From the NCBI RefSeq assembly GCF_000721075.1, contig NZ_JOEQ01000006.1:62001-126000 (forward strand): a DNA stretch of 64,000 nt. Direction: 5' to 3'. Within the stretch, counting starts at the first letter, position 1; every line of letters starts with the position of its first letter. The position numbers and the translations under genes are program-made. The stretch is from Streptosporangium amethystogenes. GTDB taxonomy: Bacteria; Actinomycetota; Actinomycetes; Streptosporangiales; Streptosporangiaceae. The notes under the pieces were generated by a model. That model saw only the letters and a program-made list of their open reading frames with translations. It was not told the DNA's origin and did not search any database. Shown here in pieces: positions 18,520-26,688 of this stretch.

Positions 18520-20373
18520 TCAGATGTCGATCCGGATGTGGTATCTCTCCAGCCAGGCGTTGAACTGCAGCAATCCCTCCAGCGCCACCCGGCCTCCCGC
18601 CGGGCCGCCGTCCATCTCCGGCTGGTCGATCACCGCCCGTACCTTCTCCCTGTCGATCAGCGGCGCGGCCGCGATGTCCCCGCGCCCGAGCAGCCGGGCC
18701 GCCTCCGCGCGGACGGCCTCGGTGTAGGAGGGGTCCTGCGTCGAGGGGTAGGGGCTCTTGCGGCGGTGGACGACCGAGGGCGGCAGGATGTCCGCCGTGG
18801 CGGCACGGAGCAGGCTCTTCTCCCGCCCGTCGAAGGTCTTCATCGCCCAGGGGGCGTTGAAGACGTACTCCACCAGCCGGTGGTCGCAGAACGGCACCCG
18901 GACCTCCAGCCCGACGGCCATGCTCATCCGGTCCTTGCGGTCCAGCAGGATCTGCACGAACCGGGTGAGGTTCAGGTAGGAGATCTCCCGCATCCGCCGT
19001 TCCAGCCCCTCCTCACCCTGCAGCCGGGGCACCTCGTCCAGCGCGTGCCGGTAGCTGTCCGCCCGGTAGGCGGGGATGTCCAGCTTGCGCATCAGGCCCT
19101 CGTCGAGGAGCGCCCCCAGCCCGCCGAACCGTTCCACCCCCGGGGAGACCAGCCACGGGAAGGTGTCGGCGGCGACCGCCTCCGGATCGTGGAACCACCG
19201 GTAGCCGCCGAAGACCTCGTCGGCCGACTCCCCGGACAGCGCCACGGTGGAGTGCCCCCGGATGGCACGGAACAGCAGGTAGAGCGAGGTGTCCATGTCA
19301 CCGATGCCGATCGGCAGGTCCCGCGCCCGCAGGACCGCGTCGCGCACCGCCGGGTCCATGAGGTCGGCGGAGTCCAGGACGATGTCGGTGTGGTCGGCGT
19401 CGACGTGCCGCACGACCTCGTGCGCGTACGGCGTGTCGGGGGTGTCGCGCATCTCGTCGGGCTGGAAGTTCTCGGTGTATCCGGCGAAGTCCACGGAGAA
19501 CGACCGGATCCTCCCCTCCCCCCGCTCCCGGAGCCCCAGCGCGGCGAGTGCCGTGACGGCGCTGGAGTCGAGGCCGCCGGAGAGCAGGGCGCAGAGTGGC
19601 ACGTCGGCGACGAGCTGGCGGCCGACGATGTCGTCCAGCAGGTCGCGTACGCCCGCGACCGTGGTGGCGAGGTCGTCGACGTGCTCGTGGGAGTTCAGCT
19701 GCCAGTAGCGGCGCCGGCACAGGAACTCGTGGGTCACCCGGACGACCTGGCCGGGGCGGACCTCGTACATGCCCTGGTAGACGGCGTGCTCGGGGGTCTT
19801 GACGGAGGCGATCAGCTCGCGCAGCCCGTCGGCGTCGACGGTGGGCCTCCCGGCGAGCGGGTTGGCGAGGATCGCCTTGGGCTCGGAGCCGAACAGCACG
19901 CCGTGCGCGGTGGGGTGGTAGTAGAGCGGCTTGACCCCCATCCGGTCGCGGACGAGCAGCAGCTCCTCGCGGCGGGTGTCCCAGATCGCGAAGGCGAACA
20001 TGCCGTTCAGCCGGTCGGCGAGGTCCTCACCCCATTCGAGGTAGGCCCGCAGCACGACCTCGGTGTCGCTCCGGGTCTGGAAGCGGTGGCCGTGGGCGGC
20101 CAGTTCGGCGCGTAACTCGACGAAGTTGTAGATCTCGCCGCTGTAGGTGAGGACGGCGAGCGGCAGCCCCTCCTCCGTGACGATCATCGGCTGGCGGCCG
20201 CCCTCGATGTCGATGACCGCCAGGCGCCGATGGCCTATCGCGACGTGCGGGGCGAGCCAGATCCCCTCGTCGTCGGGCCCTCGGCAGGCCATGGTGTCGG
20301 TCATGGCCTTCGCGATGTCCGATGACTGCCGAAGATCGCCCTCGAAGTCCACCCATCCGCAGATTCCACACAT
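18520..20373 (-). CDS. asnB: Asparagine synthase (glutamine-hydrolysing)
   Basis: 617 residues. Cys2 after the initiator Met (MCGICGWVDFEG) is the class II glutaminase nucleophile. RGPDDEG and RLAVIDIEGG complete that domain. The synthetase half has the ATP-pyrophosphatase loop LLSGGLDSSAV (near 248) and the later SGESADEVFGGY. It makes asparagine from aspartate, ATP and glutamine; some actinobacterial homologues modify other carboxylates. It stands alone, with intergenic DNA on both sides, and no biosynthetic cluster is visible around it. Confidence 0.93.
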   Translation of the reverse strand: MCGICGWVDFEGDLRQSSDIAKAMTDTMACRGPDDEGIWLAPHVAIGHRRLAVIDIEGGRQPMIVTEEGLPLAVLTYSGEIYNFVELRAELAAHGHRFQTRSDTEVVLRAYLEWGEDLADRLNGMFAFAIWDTRREELLLVRDRMGVKPLYYHPTAHGVLFGSEPKAILANPLAGRPTVDADGLRELIASVKTPEHAVYQGMYEVRPGQVVRVTHEFLCRRRYWQLNSHEHVDDLATTVAGVRDLLDDIVGRQLVADVPLCALLSGGLDSSAVTALAALGLRERGEGRIRSFSVDFAGYTENFQPDEMRDTPDTPYAHEVVRHVDADHTDIVLDSADLMDPAVRDAVLRARDLPIGIGDMDTSLYLLFRAIRGHSTVALSGESADEVFGGYRWFHDPEAVAADTFPWLVSPGVERFGGLGALLDEGLMRKLDIPAYRADSYRHALDEVPRLQGEEGLERRMREISYLNLTRFVQILLDRKDRMSMAVGLEVRVPFCDHRLVEYVFNAPWAMKTFDGREKSLLRAATADILPPSVVHRRKSPYPSTQDPSYTEAVRAEAARLLGRGDIAAAPLIDREKVRAVIDQPEMDGGPAGGRVALEGLLQFNAWLERYHIRIDI

Positions 20374-20472
20374 TTCGCCACCCCCGCGTCCCCTTGGAAG
20401 CAGTTATGCCCAGTCGAACGGTGTGCGGCATCCATATATGCCCTGAACTGCGATGACGATCCCGAGGTCCGC

Positions 20473-21990
20473 TCAGCGGCGGCGCAGCAGGGCCAGGAAC
20501 ATGGCGTCGGTGCCGTGCCGGTGCGGCCAGAACCGCGCGTACGGCCCCCCGCCCAGCCCCTCGACCTCGGGGAGGTAGGCGCGGGCGTCCAGCGCCTCGA
20601 CGTCGTCACGGTCGCGCAGGGCGTCGCCGACCACGACGTCGGTCTCGGCCAGGTGCGGCGAGCAGGTCACGTACCCGACGACGCCACCGGGACGGACCGC
20701 CTCGATCGCCGAGGCGAGCAGGTCGCGCTGGAGCCTGCCCAGCTCGGGAAGGCTCCGGGGATCGCGGCGCCAGCGGGCCTCGGGGCGGCGGCGCAGCGCG
20801 CCCAGGCCGGTGCAGGGGGCGTCCAGCATGACCCGGTCGAAGACTCCGGGCCGCCAGGCGGGCACGGTGCCGTTCGCAGTGATCACCGCGGCCTGCCGGG
20901 TCGTCTGCCACACCAGCCGCGCCCGGTGGTACTGCAGCTCGGCGGCGAGCAGATGCGCCCCACCGGGGAAGGCCGTCGGCCCGGCGCCCGCCGCGAGGCC
21001 CGCCTCGTCACCCCGGGTCGCGATGGCGTCGAGCAGGCCGGCCTTGCCGCCGGGGCCCGCGCACAGGTCGAGCCAGCGCGAGTCGGCGCCCTCCACCGGG
21101 ACCCGGGTCAGGGCCAGCGCGACGAGCTGGCTGGCCTCGTCCTGGACGGCGGCCCGCGACTCGGCCACGGCGAGGATCGCGCCGGGGTCGCCCTCGGGTA
21201 GGTAGGCCGCGTACGGGGAGTATCGGGCGGGCTCGGCCCCCGCGTCGAGAAGCTCGGCGACCGACGAGCGGCCCGGACGGGCGACCAGGGTCACCCGGGG
21301 ACGTTCGTTGTCGGCGGCGAGCAGGGCGGCCGTCTCGTCGAAGTCGCCGCCCACCGCGTCGCGCAGCGCCTCGACGATCCACCTCGGATGGCTGTGGGCC
21401 ACCGCCAGATGGCCGACGGGGTCGTCGGCGGGGTCGGGCGCCACGATCGGAATCCACTGCTCCAACGACCGGGTGGAGACCTTGCGCAGCACGGCGTTGG
21501 CGTACTTCGAGGCGCCGATGCCCACCCGCAGCCGCACCAGGTCGACCGTGGTGCCGACGGCGGCGTGCGGGGGCACCCGTGTCTTGAGCAACTGGTGCAC
21601 GCCCAACCGGATGGCGTCGAGCAGCGGCGGGTCGACGTCCTCCGGCGCCCGGTCGCTGCAGGCCGCGATGATCTCGTCGTAGGTGCCGAGACCGCGCAGG
21701 GTGCCGTAGGCCAGTTCGGTGGCCAGTCCCGCGTCGCGCCCCGACAGGCGGCGCTCGCGCAGCAGCGTGGGCATCAGCAGGTTGGCGTAGGCGTCCCGCT
21801 CGTCGACGGCACGCATCAGGTCGTACGCGGTGTTGCGCGCCTCGTCGCGGACCGGCTTGGGTGGACGCCCGGCCCCGGCCGGCCCCCTGCCCCTGCCTCG
21901 GTTCCCGCCCGCTCCATGGCCGCGCGGAGCCGGCCCCTGACCGCGCCCGCCTCGTGCGGCGTTACGGCCGTCACCACCAGCACTGCTCAT
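20473..21990 (-). CDS. rsmB: 16S rRNA (cytosine-967-C5) methyltransferase RsmB
   Basis: 505 residues from the ATG at 21990, six bases after the fmt stop. An Arg/Gly-rich N terminus of about 50 residues precedes a NusB-like RNA-binding domain (NTAYDLMRAVDERDAYAN onward) and a SAM-dependent methyltransferase domain. Catalytic cysteines are in DAPCTGLGALRRRP and VTCSPHLAETD; the SAM-binding loop is LCAGPGGKAGLL. The open frame continues upstream to 22224 but that part overlaps fmt in another frame. It is the last gene of the priA-def-fmt-rsmB run. Confidence 0.93.
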   Translation of the reverse strand: MSSAGGDGRNAARGGRGQGPAPRGHGAGGNRGRGRGPAGAGRPPKPVRDEARNTAYDLMRAVDERDAYANLLMPTLLRERRLSGRDAGLATELAYGTLRGLGTYDEIIAACSDRAPEDVDPPLLDAIRLGVHQLLKTRVPPHAAVGTTVDLVRLRVGIGASKYANAVLRKVSTRSLEQWIPIVAPDPADDPVGHLAVAHSHPRWIVEALRDAVGGDFDETAALLAADNERPRVTLVARPGRSSVAELLDAGAEPARYSPYAAYLPEGDPGAILAVAESRAAVQDEASQLVALALTRVPVEGADSRWLDLCAGPGGKAGLLDAIATRGDEAGLAAGAGPTAFPGGAHLLAAELQYHRARLVWQTTRQAAVITANGTVPAWRPGVFDRVMLDAPCTGLGALRRRPEARWRRDPRSLPELGRLQRDLLASAIEAVRPGGVVGYVTCSPHLAETDVVVGDALRDRDDVEALDARAYLPEVEGLGGGPYARFWPHRHGTDAMFLALLRRR

Positions 21991-21995
21991 GATCT

Positions 21996-22925
21996 CTAGG
22001 CCAGCCGATCCTCGTCCGTGGGCCGCACGCCGCGGGCCCATTCCCCCGCCCCCATCAGACGCTTGCCCTGCGGCTGCACCTCGCCCAGCTCGACCGGGTA
22101 GGTGGCGGTGCCGACCAGGACGGTGTTCTTGGACACCGCGATCTGGCCGGGGGCCAGGGGGGAGGCGTCGGGAACCGGTCGCAGGGCGCCGAGCTTGACC
22201 CGCTGACCGCGGAACTCGGTCCACGCGCCCGGAGCGGGAGTGCAGGCACGGACCAGCCGGTCGACGCGCATGGCGGGCGCGGACCAGTCGACCCTGGCGT
22301 CGTCGACGCTGATCTTCGGGGCGAGACTGACCCCCTCCCCGGGCTGCGGCACGGCCTCCAGCTTGCCGTCCTCGATCCCGTCGAGGGTGGCCGTCAGCAG
22401 CCCGGCACCGGACTCGGCGAGCCGGGCGAGCAGCTCCCCGCTGGTGTCCGTGGGGCGGATCTCCTCGGTGACCACGCCGTAGACCGGGCCCGCGTCCAGT
22501 TCCTTGACGATCCGGAAGGTGGCCGCGCCGGTGATCGCGTCACCGTGCAGCACGGCGTGCTGCACCGGCGCCGCGCCGCGCCAGGCCGGCAGCAGCGAGA
22601 AGTGCAGGTTGACCCAGCCGTGCCGGGGAATGTCCAGGGCGGCCTGGGGCAGGAGCGCACCGTAGGCGACCACCGGGCAGCAGTCGGGGGCGAGCTCGGT
22701 GAGCCGGTCGAGGAAGGCCGGGTCACCCGCCTTCTGTGGCCTGAGCACCTCGATGCCCGCCTCCTCGGCGAGCTCGGCGACAGGGCTCGGATGGACCCTG
22801 CGGCCCCTGCCCGACTGGGCGTCCGGCCGGGTGACGACGGCGACGACGTCATGGCGGGGTGAGTCGATCAGAGCCCGCAGCGCGGGCAGGGCTGTGTCCG
22901 GTGTTCCGGCGAAGACCAGGCGCAA
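21996..22925 (-). CDS. fmt: Methionyl-tRNA formyltransferase
   Basis: 309 residues. It begins [18 protein letters not shown] and has the catalytic segment [19 protein letters not shown] and the LDAGPVYG loop; a C-terminal OB-fold follows from about 205. It formylates initiator Met-tRNA in the cytoplasm. The start appears to be a TTG at 22925, five bases after the def stop, so it is probably read by coupling with def, the enzyme that later removes the formyl group. Confidence 0.95.
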   Translation of the reverse strand: MRLVFAGTPDTALPALRALIDSPRHDVVAVVTRPDAQSGRGRRVHPSPVAELAEEAGIEVLRPQKAGDPAFLDRLTELAPDCCPVVAYGALLPQAALDIPRHGWVNLHFSLLPAWRGAAPVQHAVLHGDAITGAATFRIVKELDAGPVYGVVTEEIRPTDTSGELLARLAESGAGLLTATLDGIEDGKLEAVPQPGEGVSLAPKISVDDARVDWSAPAMRVDRLVRACTPAPGAWTEFRGQRVKLGALRPVPDASPLAPGQIAVSKNTVLVGTATYPVELGEVQPQGKRLMGAGEWARGVRPTDEDRLA

Positions 22926-22930
22926 GGTTC

Positions 22931-23479
22931 CTACAGAGCCTTCCCGTGGGTGGCGTGCGGGGAGAACTTGACCGCGGGGGCCGACAGACCGCTCCAGTCG
23001 GCCTCGCGGATCGCCTTCATGGCGAGTTTGCGCTGTTTGGTGTCCATCCTGTCGATGAACAGCACGCCGTCGAGGTGGTCGGTCTCGTGCTGGAAACAGC
23101 GGGCCATCAGGTCGGTGCCCTCAAGCGTCACCGGCTCACCGTGCATGTTGAAACCGGTCGCCACGGCCCGCAGCGCCCTGGGCGTGGGGAACGAGAGGCC
23201 CGGGAAGGACAGGCAGCCCTCCTCGCCCTCCTCGTCCGCCTCGTCCGACAGGTCGAGGTTGGGATTGATCAGGTGTCCGAGCTGGTCGTCCACGTAGTAG
23301 GTGAAGACCCGGAGCCCGACCCCGATCTGGGGTGCCGCCAGCCCGGCCCCCGGTGCGTCCATCATCGTGTCGGTAAGGTCCTTGACGAGCTTGCGCAGCT
23401 CCTTGTCGAAGTCCTTGACCGGATCGGCCGGAGTGCGCAACACCGGGTCGCCGAAAAGGCGGATCGGCTGAATGGCCAA
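22931..23479 (-). CDS. def: Peptide deformylase
   Basis: 182 residues. The three family motifs are present: [19 protein letters not shown] and QHETDHLDG. They supply the metal-binding Cys and two His and the catalytic Glu. It removes the N-formyl group from new proteins. The start is a TTG at 23479 with GAGGAG a few bases upstream. A short acidic insertion ([10 protein letters not shown]) precedes the second motif, a common feature of actinobacterial type I deformylases. Confidence 0.95.
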   Translation of the reverse strand: MAIQPIRLFGDPVLRTPADPVKDFDKELRKLVKDLTDTMMDAPGAGLAAPQIGVGLRVFTYYVDDQLGHLINPNLDLSDEADEEGEEGCLSFPGLSFPTPRALRAVATGFNMHGEPVTLEGTDLMARCFQHETDHLDGVLFIDRMDTKQRKLAMKAIREADWSGLSAPAVKFSPHATHGKAL

Positions 23480-23554
23480 CAGGGTCTCCTCACGCTTCAG
23501 GGGATCGCCCCAGTCTAAGGGCGCCGGCCGCCTCCCCCGGGCCTTCCGCGCACC

Positions 23555-24931
23555 TCAGCGGGAGCGGGCCTTCATGGCGGCCTTGCGGGCCGACTTGGCC
23601 ACCGCGGCGGTGCCGTGCCGGGAGCCGAGCAGGTCGAGGACGGCGAACGTGTCGGGATGCTCCACCAGGGCCATCTCCTCGACCACGCGCATGAGGTCCT
23701 CTCCGGGTTCGAGCGCGTCGAACTCGCAGATCGCCTCGGAGGCCTCACCCCGCTCCAGCAGCGAGGCGAGCGAGTCGACCGCGAGCCAGGTGTTGTCCGC
23801 GGGGGTGAGCGCGGGCGCGGGCAGGTCTCGGATGTGCAGCCAGGAGGCGGCGTAGCGCCACATGGCGGGCTCGGAGAGCGCCTCCCTGAGCGGGGCCTCG
23901 GCCTCGGGGCCGAGCTCCTCCAGGATCGCGCCCGCGACACCGCGCCGGCCTGCCGTGCCCGAGGCGGCGACCTTGACCAGCTCGCGCGCGGCGGCCTCGG
24001 GGTGGCGGGACTCCAGCCACACGGTGACGGCGCTGGGCGCGGCGGAACCCTTCATGATCGCCTCGACCAGCTCGGGCGCGCCGAGATCGGTGAAGACGGC
24101 GACCTCGGCGCCCGTCGGCGCGTCGTGGCCCTCCCTGATGAGGTCCTGGCGGACGGCCCACATGCCGAGCGGGGTCAGCCGGGGCCTGCCCGCCCGCGAG
24201 GTCTCGACCAGCCCGCAGTAGCCCAGGAGCGACAGTGCCGACTCCAGCTGGGCGGGCAGCGTGCCGGTCAGCGTCCTCATCTCGGCGGGACCGGCCCCGC
24301 AGGCCACCCGGTGCGACTGCAGGATGCCCTTGACCAGGGTCGCGGTGGACAGTCCCTCGCGCACGGCGTACAGCGTGGCGAGCAGCTCGGCCAGGTGATC
24401 GTCGATCACCGGAGACCCGGTCAGGTCGTCGTCCGCACGGTCGAGGACGTCCATGACCACGCCGTCCCAGAATCCCAGCACGGCCCGGTGCGGCAGGTCG
24501 GCGGAGAGCGCCAGCGGGCCGGGGTCCACCCGACCGCGGGAGATGCGCAGCATGCCGGTGTTGACCGCGACCACCCAGAGCAGATGCAGCCGCGCCGGGC
24601 CCGGCAGGCCGAGCTCCGCGCACGGCCCGAACGGGTCGGGCAACAGTCCCTCGGGGGTCACCGCACGGGTGCCGGTCCAGGCGGCCAGCCGCTGGGCGTC
24701 GAGCACCAGCGGCACCAGCGGCACGGACGCGGCCAGCTCGGCGTCCGGGGCGAGGTCGACCGGCGGGAAGCTCAGCGCGTCGCCGCGCGGGGGGCAGTCA
24801 CGGCCCGCGGCTGTGACCGACTCCTCCAGAACGACTGTGCGCAGCTCGCGGGGTGCCGCTCCCAGCTCGTCCACAAGCCTGCGCAACTCGCCGATGTCGA
24901 AGACGTTCCCACTGTTCCCGCTCTTTGCCAC
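23555..24931 (-). CDS. Protein of unknown function, paralogue of the next upstream gene
   Basis: 458 residues, soluble. The middle contains a winged-helix-like piece (ALSLLGYCGLVETSRAGRPR then LTPLGMWAV). The rest is Ala/Glu/Leu-rich and probably helical-repeat. It ends with a basic helix, KSARKAAMKARSR. The gene at 24972 has the same order of segments, including an EEM..V.HP..VLDLLG block and a basic AAKAARKAAFKARSR end, so the two are tandem duplicates that have diverged. I do not recognise a function. It lies inside a translation/replication operon, 75 bases before def. Confidence 0.75.
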   Translation of the reverse strand: MAKSGNSGNVFDIGELRRLVDELGAAPRELRTVVLEESVTAAGRDCPPRGDALSFPPVDLAPDAELAASVPLVPLVLDAQRLAAWTGTRAVTPEGLLPDPFGPCAELGLPGPARLHLLWVVAVNTGMLRISRGRVDPGPLALSADLPHRAVLGFWDGVVMDVLDRADDDLTGSPVIDDHLAELLATLYAVREGLSTATLVKGILQSHRVACGAGPAEMRTLTGTLPAQLESALSLLGYCGLVETSRAGRPRLTPLGMWAVRQDLIREGHDAPTGAEVAVFTDLGAPELVEAIMKGSAAPSAVTVWLESRHPEAAARELVKVAASGTAGRRGVAGAILEELGPEAEAPLREALSEPAMWRYAASWLHIRDLPAPALTPADNTWLAVDSLASLLERGEASEAICEFDALEPGEDLMRVVEEMALVEHPDTFAVLDLLGSRHGTAAVAKSARKAAMKARSR

Positions 24932-24971
24932 CCGTGAAACTTACTGCACTCGCGCCTCACACATACACGGC

Positions 24972-26639
24972 TCAGCCGATGGCGCGGGAACGTGCTTTGA
25001 AAGCCGCCTTGCGGGCCGCCTTGGCCGCGTTGTGGTCCCTCAGGGAGCGTCCGAGCAGCTCAAGGACCTCGACGACCTCGGGGTGGTCGACCCGCCACAT
25101 CTCCTCGATCACGCTCTGCGGCGGCCCGGAGGCGGACATGTTCTCGGCGAACGTCTCCGGATCCTCCTCGGCCGAGGGCATCGCCAGGACGAGCATGTCC
25201 ACGCTCATCCAGAGCACCTCCTCCGAGGTGAGCGCGGGGGCCGCCAGACCGCGCGCGGTCAGCCAGTGGATGGCGTGCGGGCGCAGCTCCGGCTCCTCCA
25301 GGAAGGCGCGCACCGCCTCCTCCGCGTCGGGGCCGAGCCGGTCGACGATCGTCACCGCTATGCCCCTGGCGACCGAGGGCGCCCCCGAGACGGAGCCGAG
25401 CAGCTCGGCGACCGCCTGCGCCGGGCTCCTGTGCCGCAGCCAGCCCTCGATGTCGGCCTCGGCCATCTCGGCGGGCATCCCCGACAGCAGTCCCTCGATG
25501 AGGTCGGGCGCGTCGGCGAGGGCCAGATCGGCCGCCTGGGGCGCCTCGATGCCCAGGTCGGTGTAGAGCCTGTGCAGCCCCCACAGGGCCAGTGGGGTGA
25601 GCTCCAGGAGTTCGTCGCCCGGCTCGGCCATCCCGCAGTAGGCGAGCCGTCGCACGACCTCGGAGACGTCGATCTCCCCCTCCTCCACCAGGCCGATCTC
25701 GTCCAGGTACTCCCTGACCAGCGGGATCGGCACGGGTGCCTGGAGGCGGTAGAGCATGTCGCACAGGCCGTAGAGCTCCTCGTCCAGGGAGGCCTCGCCC
25801 GTCACGGCACCGCCGGTCTCCTTCTCGACGACGAACTCGACGGTCGCGGCCCAGATGTCGAGCGGGTCGAAGTCCTCGCCGTCGAAGATGGCGGTGCCCT
25901 CGACGGTGACCAGGCCGGTGTGGACCGCGAGTTCCCAGAGCAGACCGGGGTCGGTCACCGAGAGCTGGGCGATCGCCTCGGTGGCGTCACGGACCCTGAG
26001 CCTGCCCTTGACGGTCGGGGTGCGCCCTCCCGCGAGCATCCACTGGACCAGCCTGCGCGCGTCGGTCAGCAGCGGCACCCGCAGGGCGCTCTGGACGAGC
26101 GTCTCGCGGGGCGCCAGGCGCACCGAGGGAAGCGGCGAGCAGCCGGGGCAGTCGCAGTGCTCGACGGCGGGCTCCTCCTGCGCCGCCGAGACGGAGAGGA
26201 TCGCGCTCTCAGTGCTCCCGGCGGCCCGCTCCAGCGAGTCGGCGCCCATCGCGCTGAAGAGACTCTTGGCCATGCCGAACCTGGAGGTGTCGGCGAGGGC
26301 GATGGGCATCTCGGGCTCGATCCGGTCGAGGACGCTCCTCATCCGGACGGCCATCTTGCCGCCGATCTCCTCGGTCGAGAGCAGGAAGTCGACCAGGGTA
26401 CGGGCGGCGGCGACGGTCTCGGGGGCACTCTCCGGCGGGGCGATGACCTTGCGTGGATAGATGTTGAGCAGCAGCTCCTCGAAGGCGACGGGGGTGAAAT
26501 CACCCAGCTCGTTCACGTCCAGATAGTCACTCGCGTAGTCGCAGAGCAGCCGTACCTCGTCCACGTCAACGTCCAGGCCGCGCGCACGCCCCCACGCGCG
26601 CAGGTCGTCTACGGCCCGATTCACCCATTCGATCGACAC
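24972..26639 (-). CDS. Protein of unknown function, larger paralogue
   Basis: 555 residues. The N-terminal domain (about 1-70) has LLCDYASDYLDVNELGDFTP followed by a VAFEELLLNIYPRKV segment, a pattern I know from large actinobacterial proteins of unknown function. A possible zinc-binding CDCPGC occurs near 174. A winged-helix-like LAYCGMAEPGDELLELTPLALWG follows, and the protein closes with the same basic helix as its neighbour. It is 49 bases after priA and 40 before its paralogue, so co-transcription is likely. A role tied to nucleic acids is a guess from the basic tail and context. Confidence 0.75.
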   Translation of the reverse strand: MSIEWVNRAVDDLRAWGRARGLDVDVDEVRLLCDYASDYLDVNELGDFTPVAFEELLLNIYPRKVIAPPESAPETVAAARTLVDFLLSTEEIGGKMAVRMRSVLDRIEPEMPIALADTSRFGMAKSLFSAMGADSLERAAGSTESAILSVSAAQEEPAVEHCDCPGCSPLPSVRLAPRETLVQSALRVPLLTDARRLVQWMLAGGRTPTVKGRLRVRDATEAIAQLSVTDPGLLWELAVHTGLVTVEGTAIFDGEDFDPLDIWAATVEFVVEKETGGAVTGEASLDEELYGLCDMLYRLQAPVPIPLVREYLDEIGLVEEGEIDVSEVVRRLAYCGMAEPGDELLELTPLALWGLHRLYTDLGIEAPQAADLALADAPDLIEGLLSGMPAEMAEADIEGWLRHRSPAQAVAELLGSVSGAPSVARGIAVTIVDRLGPDAEEAVRAFLEEPELRPHAIHWLTARGLAAPALTSEEVLWMSVDMLVLAMPSAEEDPETFAENMSASGPPQSVIEEMWRVDHPEVVEVLELLGRSLRDHNAAKAARKAAFKARSRAIG

Positions 26640-26688
26640 AGGGGAAAATTAACGGCTTACTGCCAGCACCGCGAATCGGGGAAACAAC

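Noticed and set aside
18299..18563. Possible small peptide gene starting at the ATG after IS remnant A
   Set aside because: It overlaps the asnB 3' end on the other strand and its codon usage is not gene-like. The ATG is only the relic equivalent of the start after remnant B.
18364..20115. Long plus-strand frame opposite asnB
   Set aside because: It is a mirror of asnB codon structure, with no start signal and no recognisable domain.
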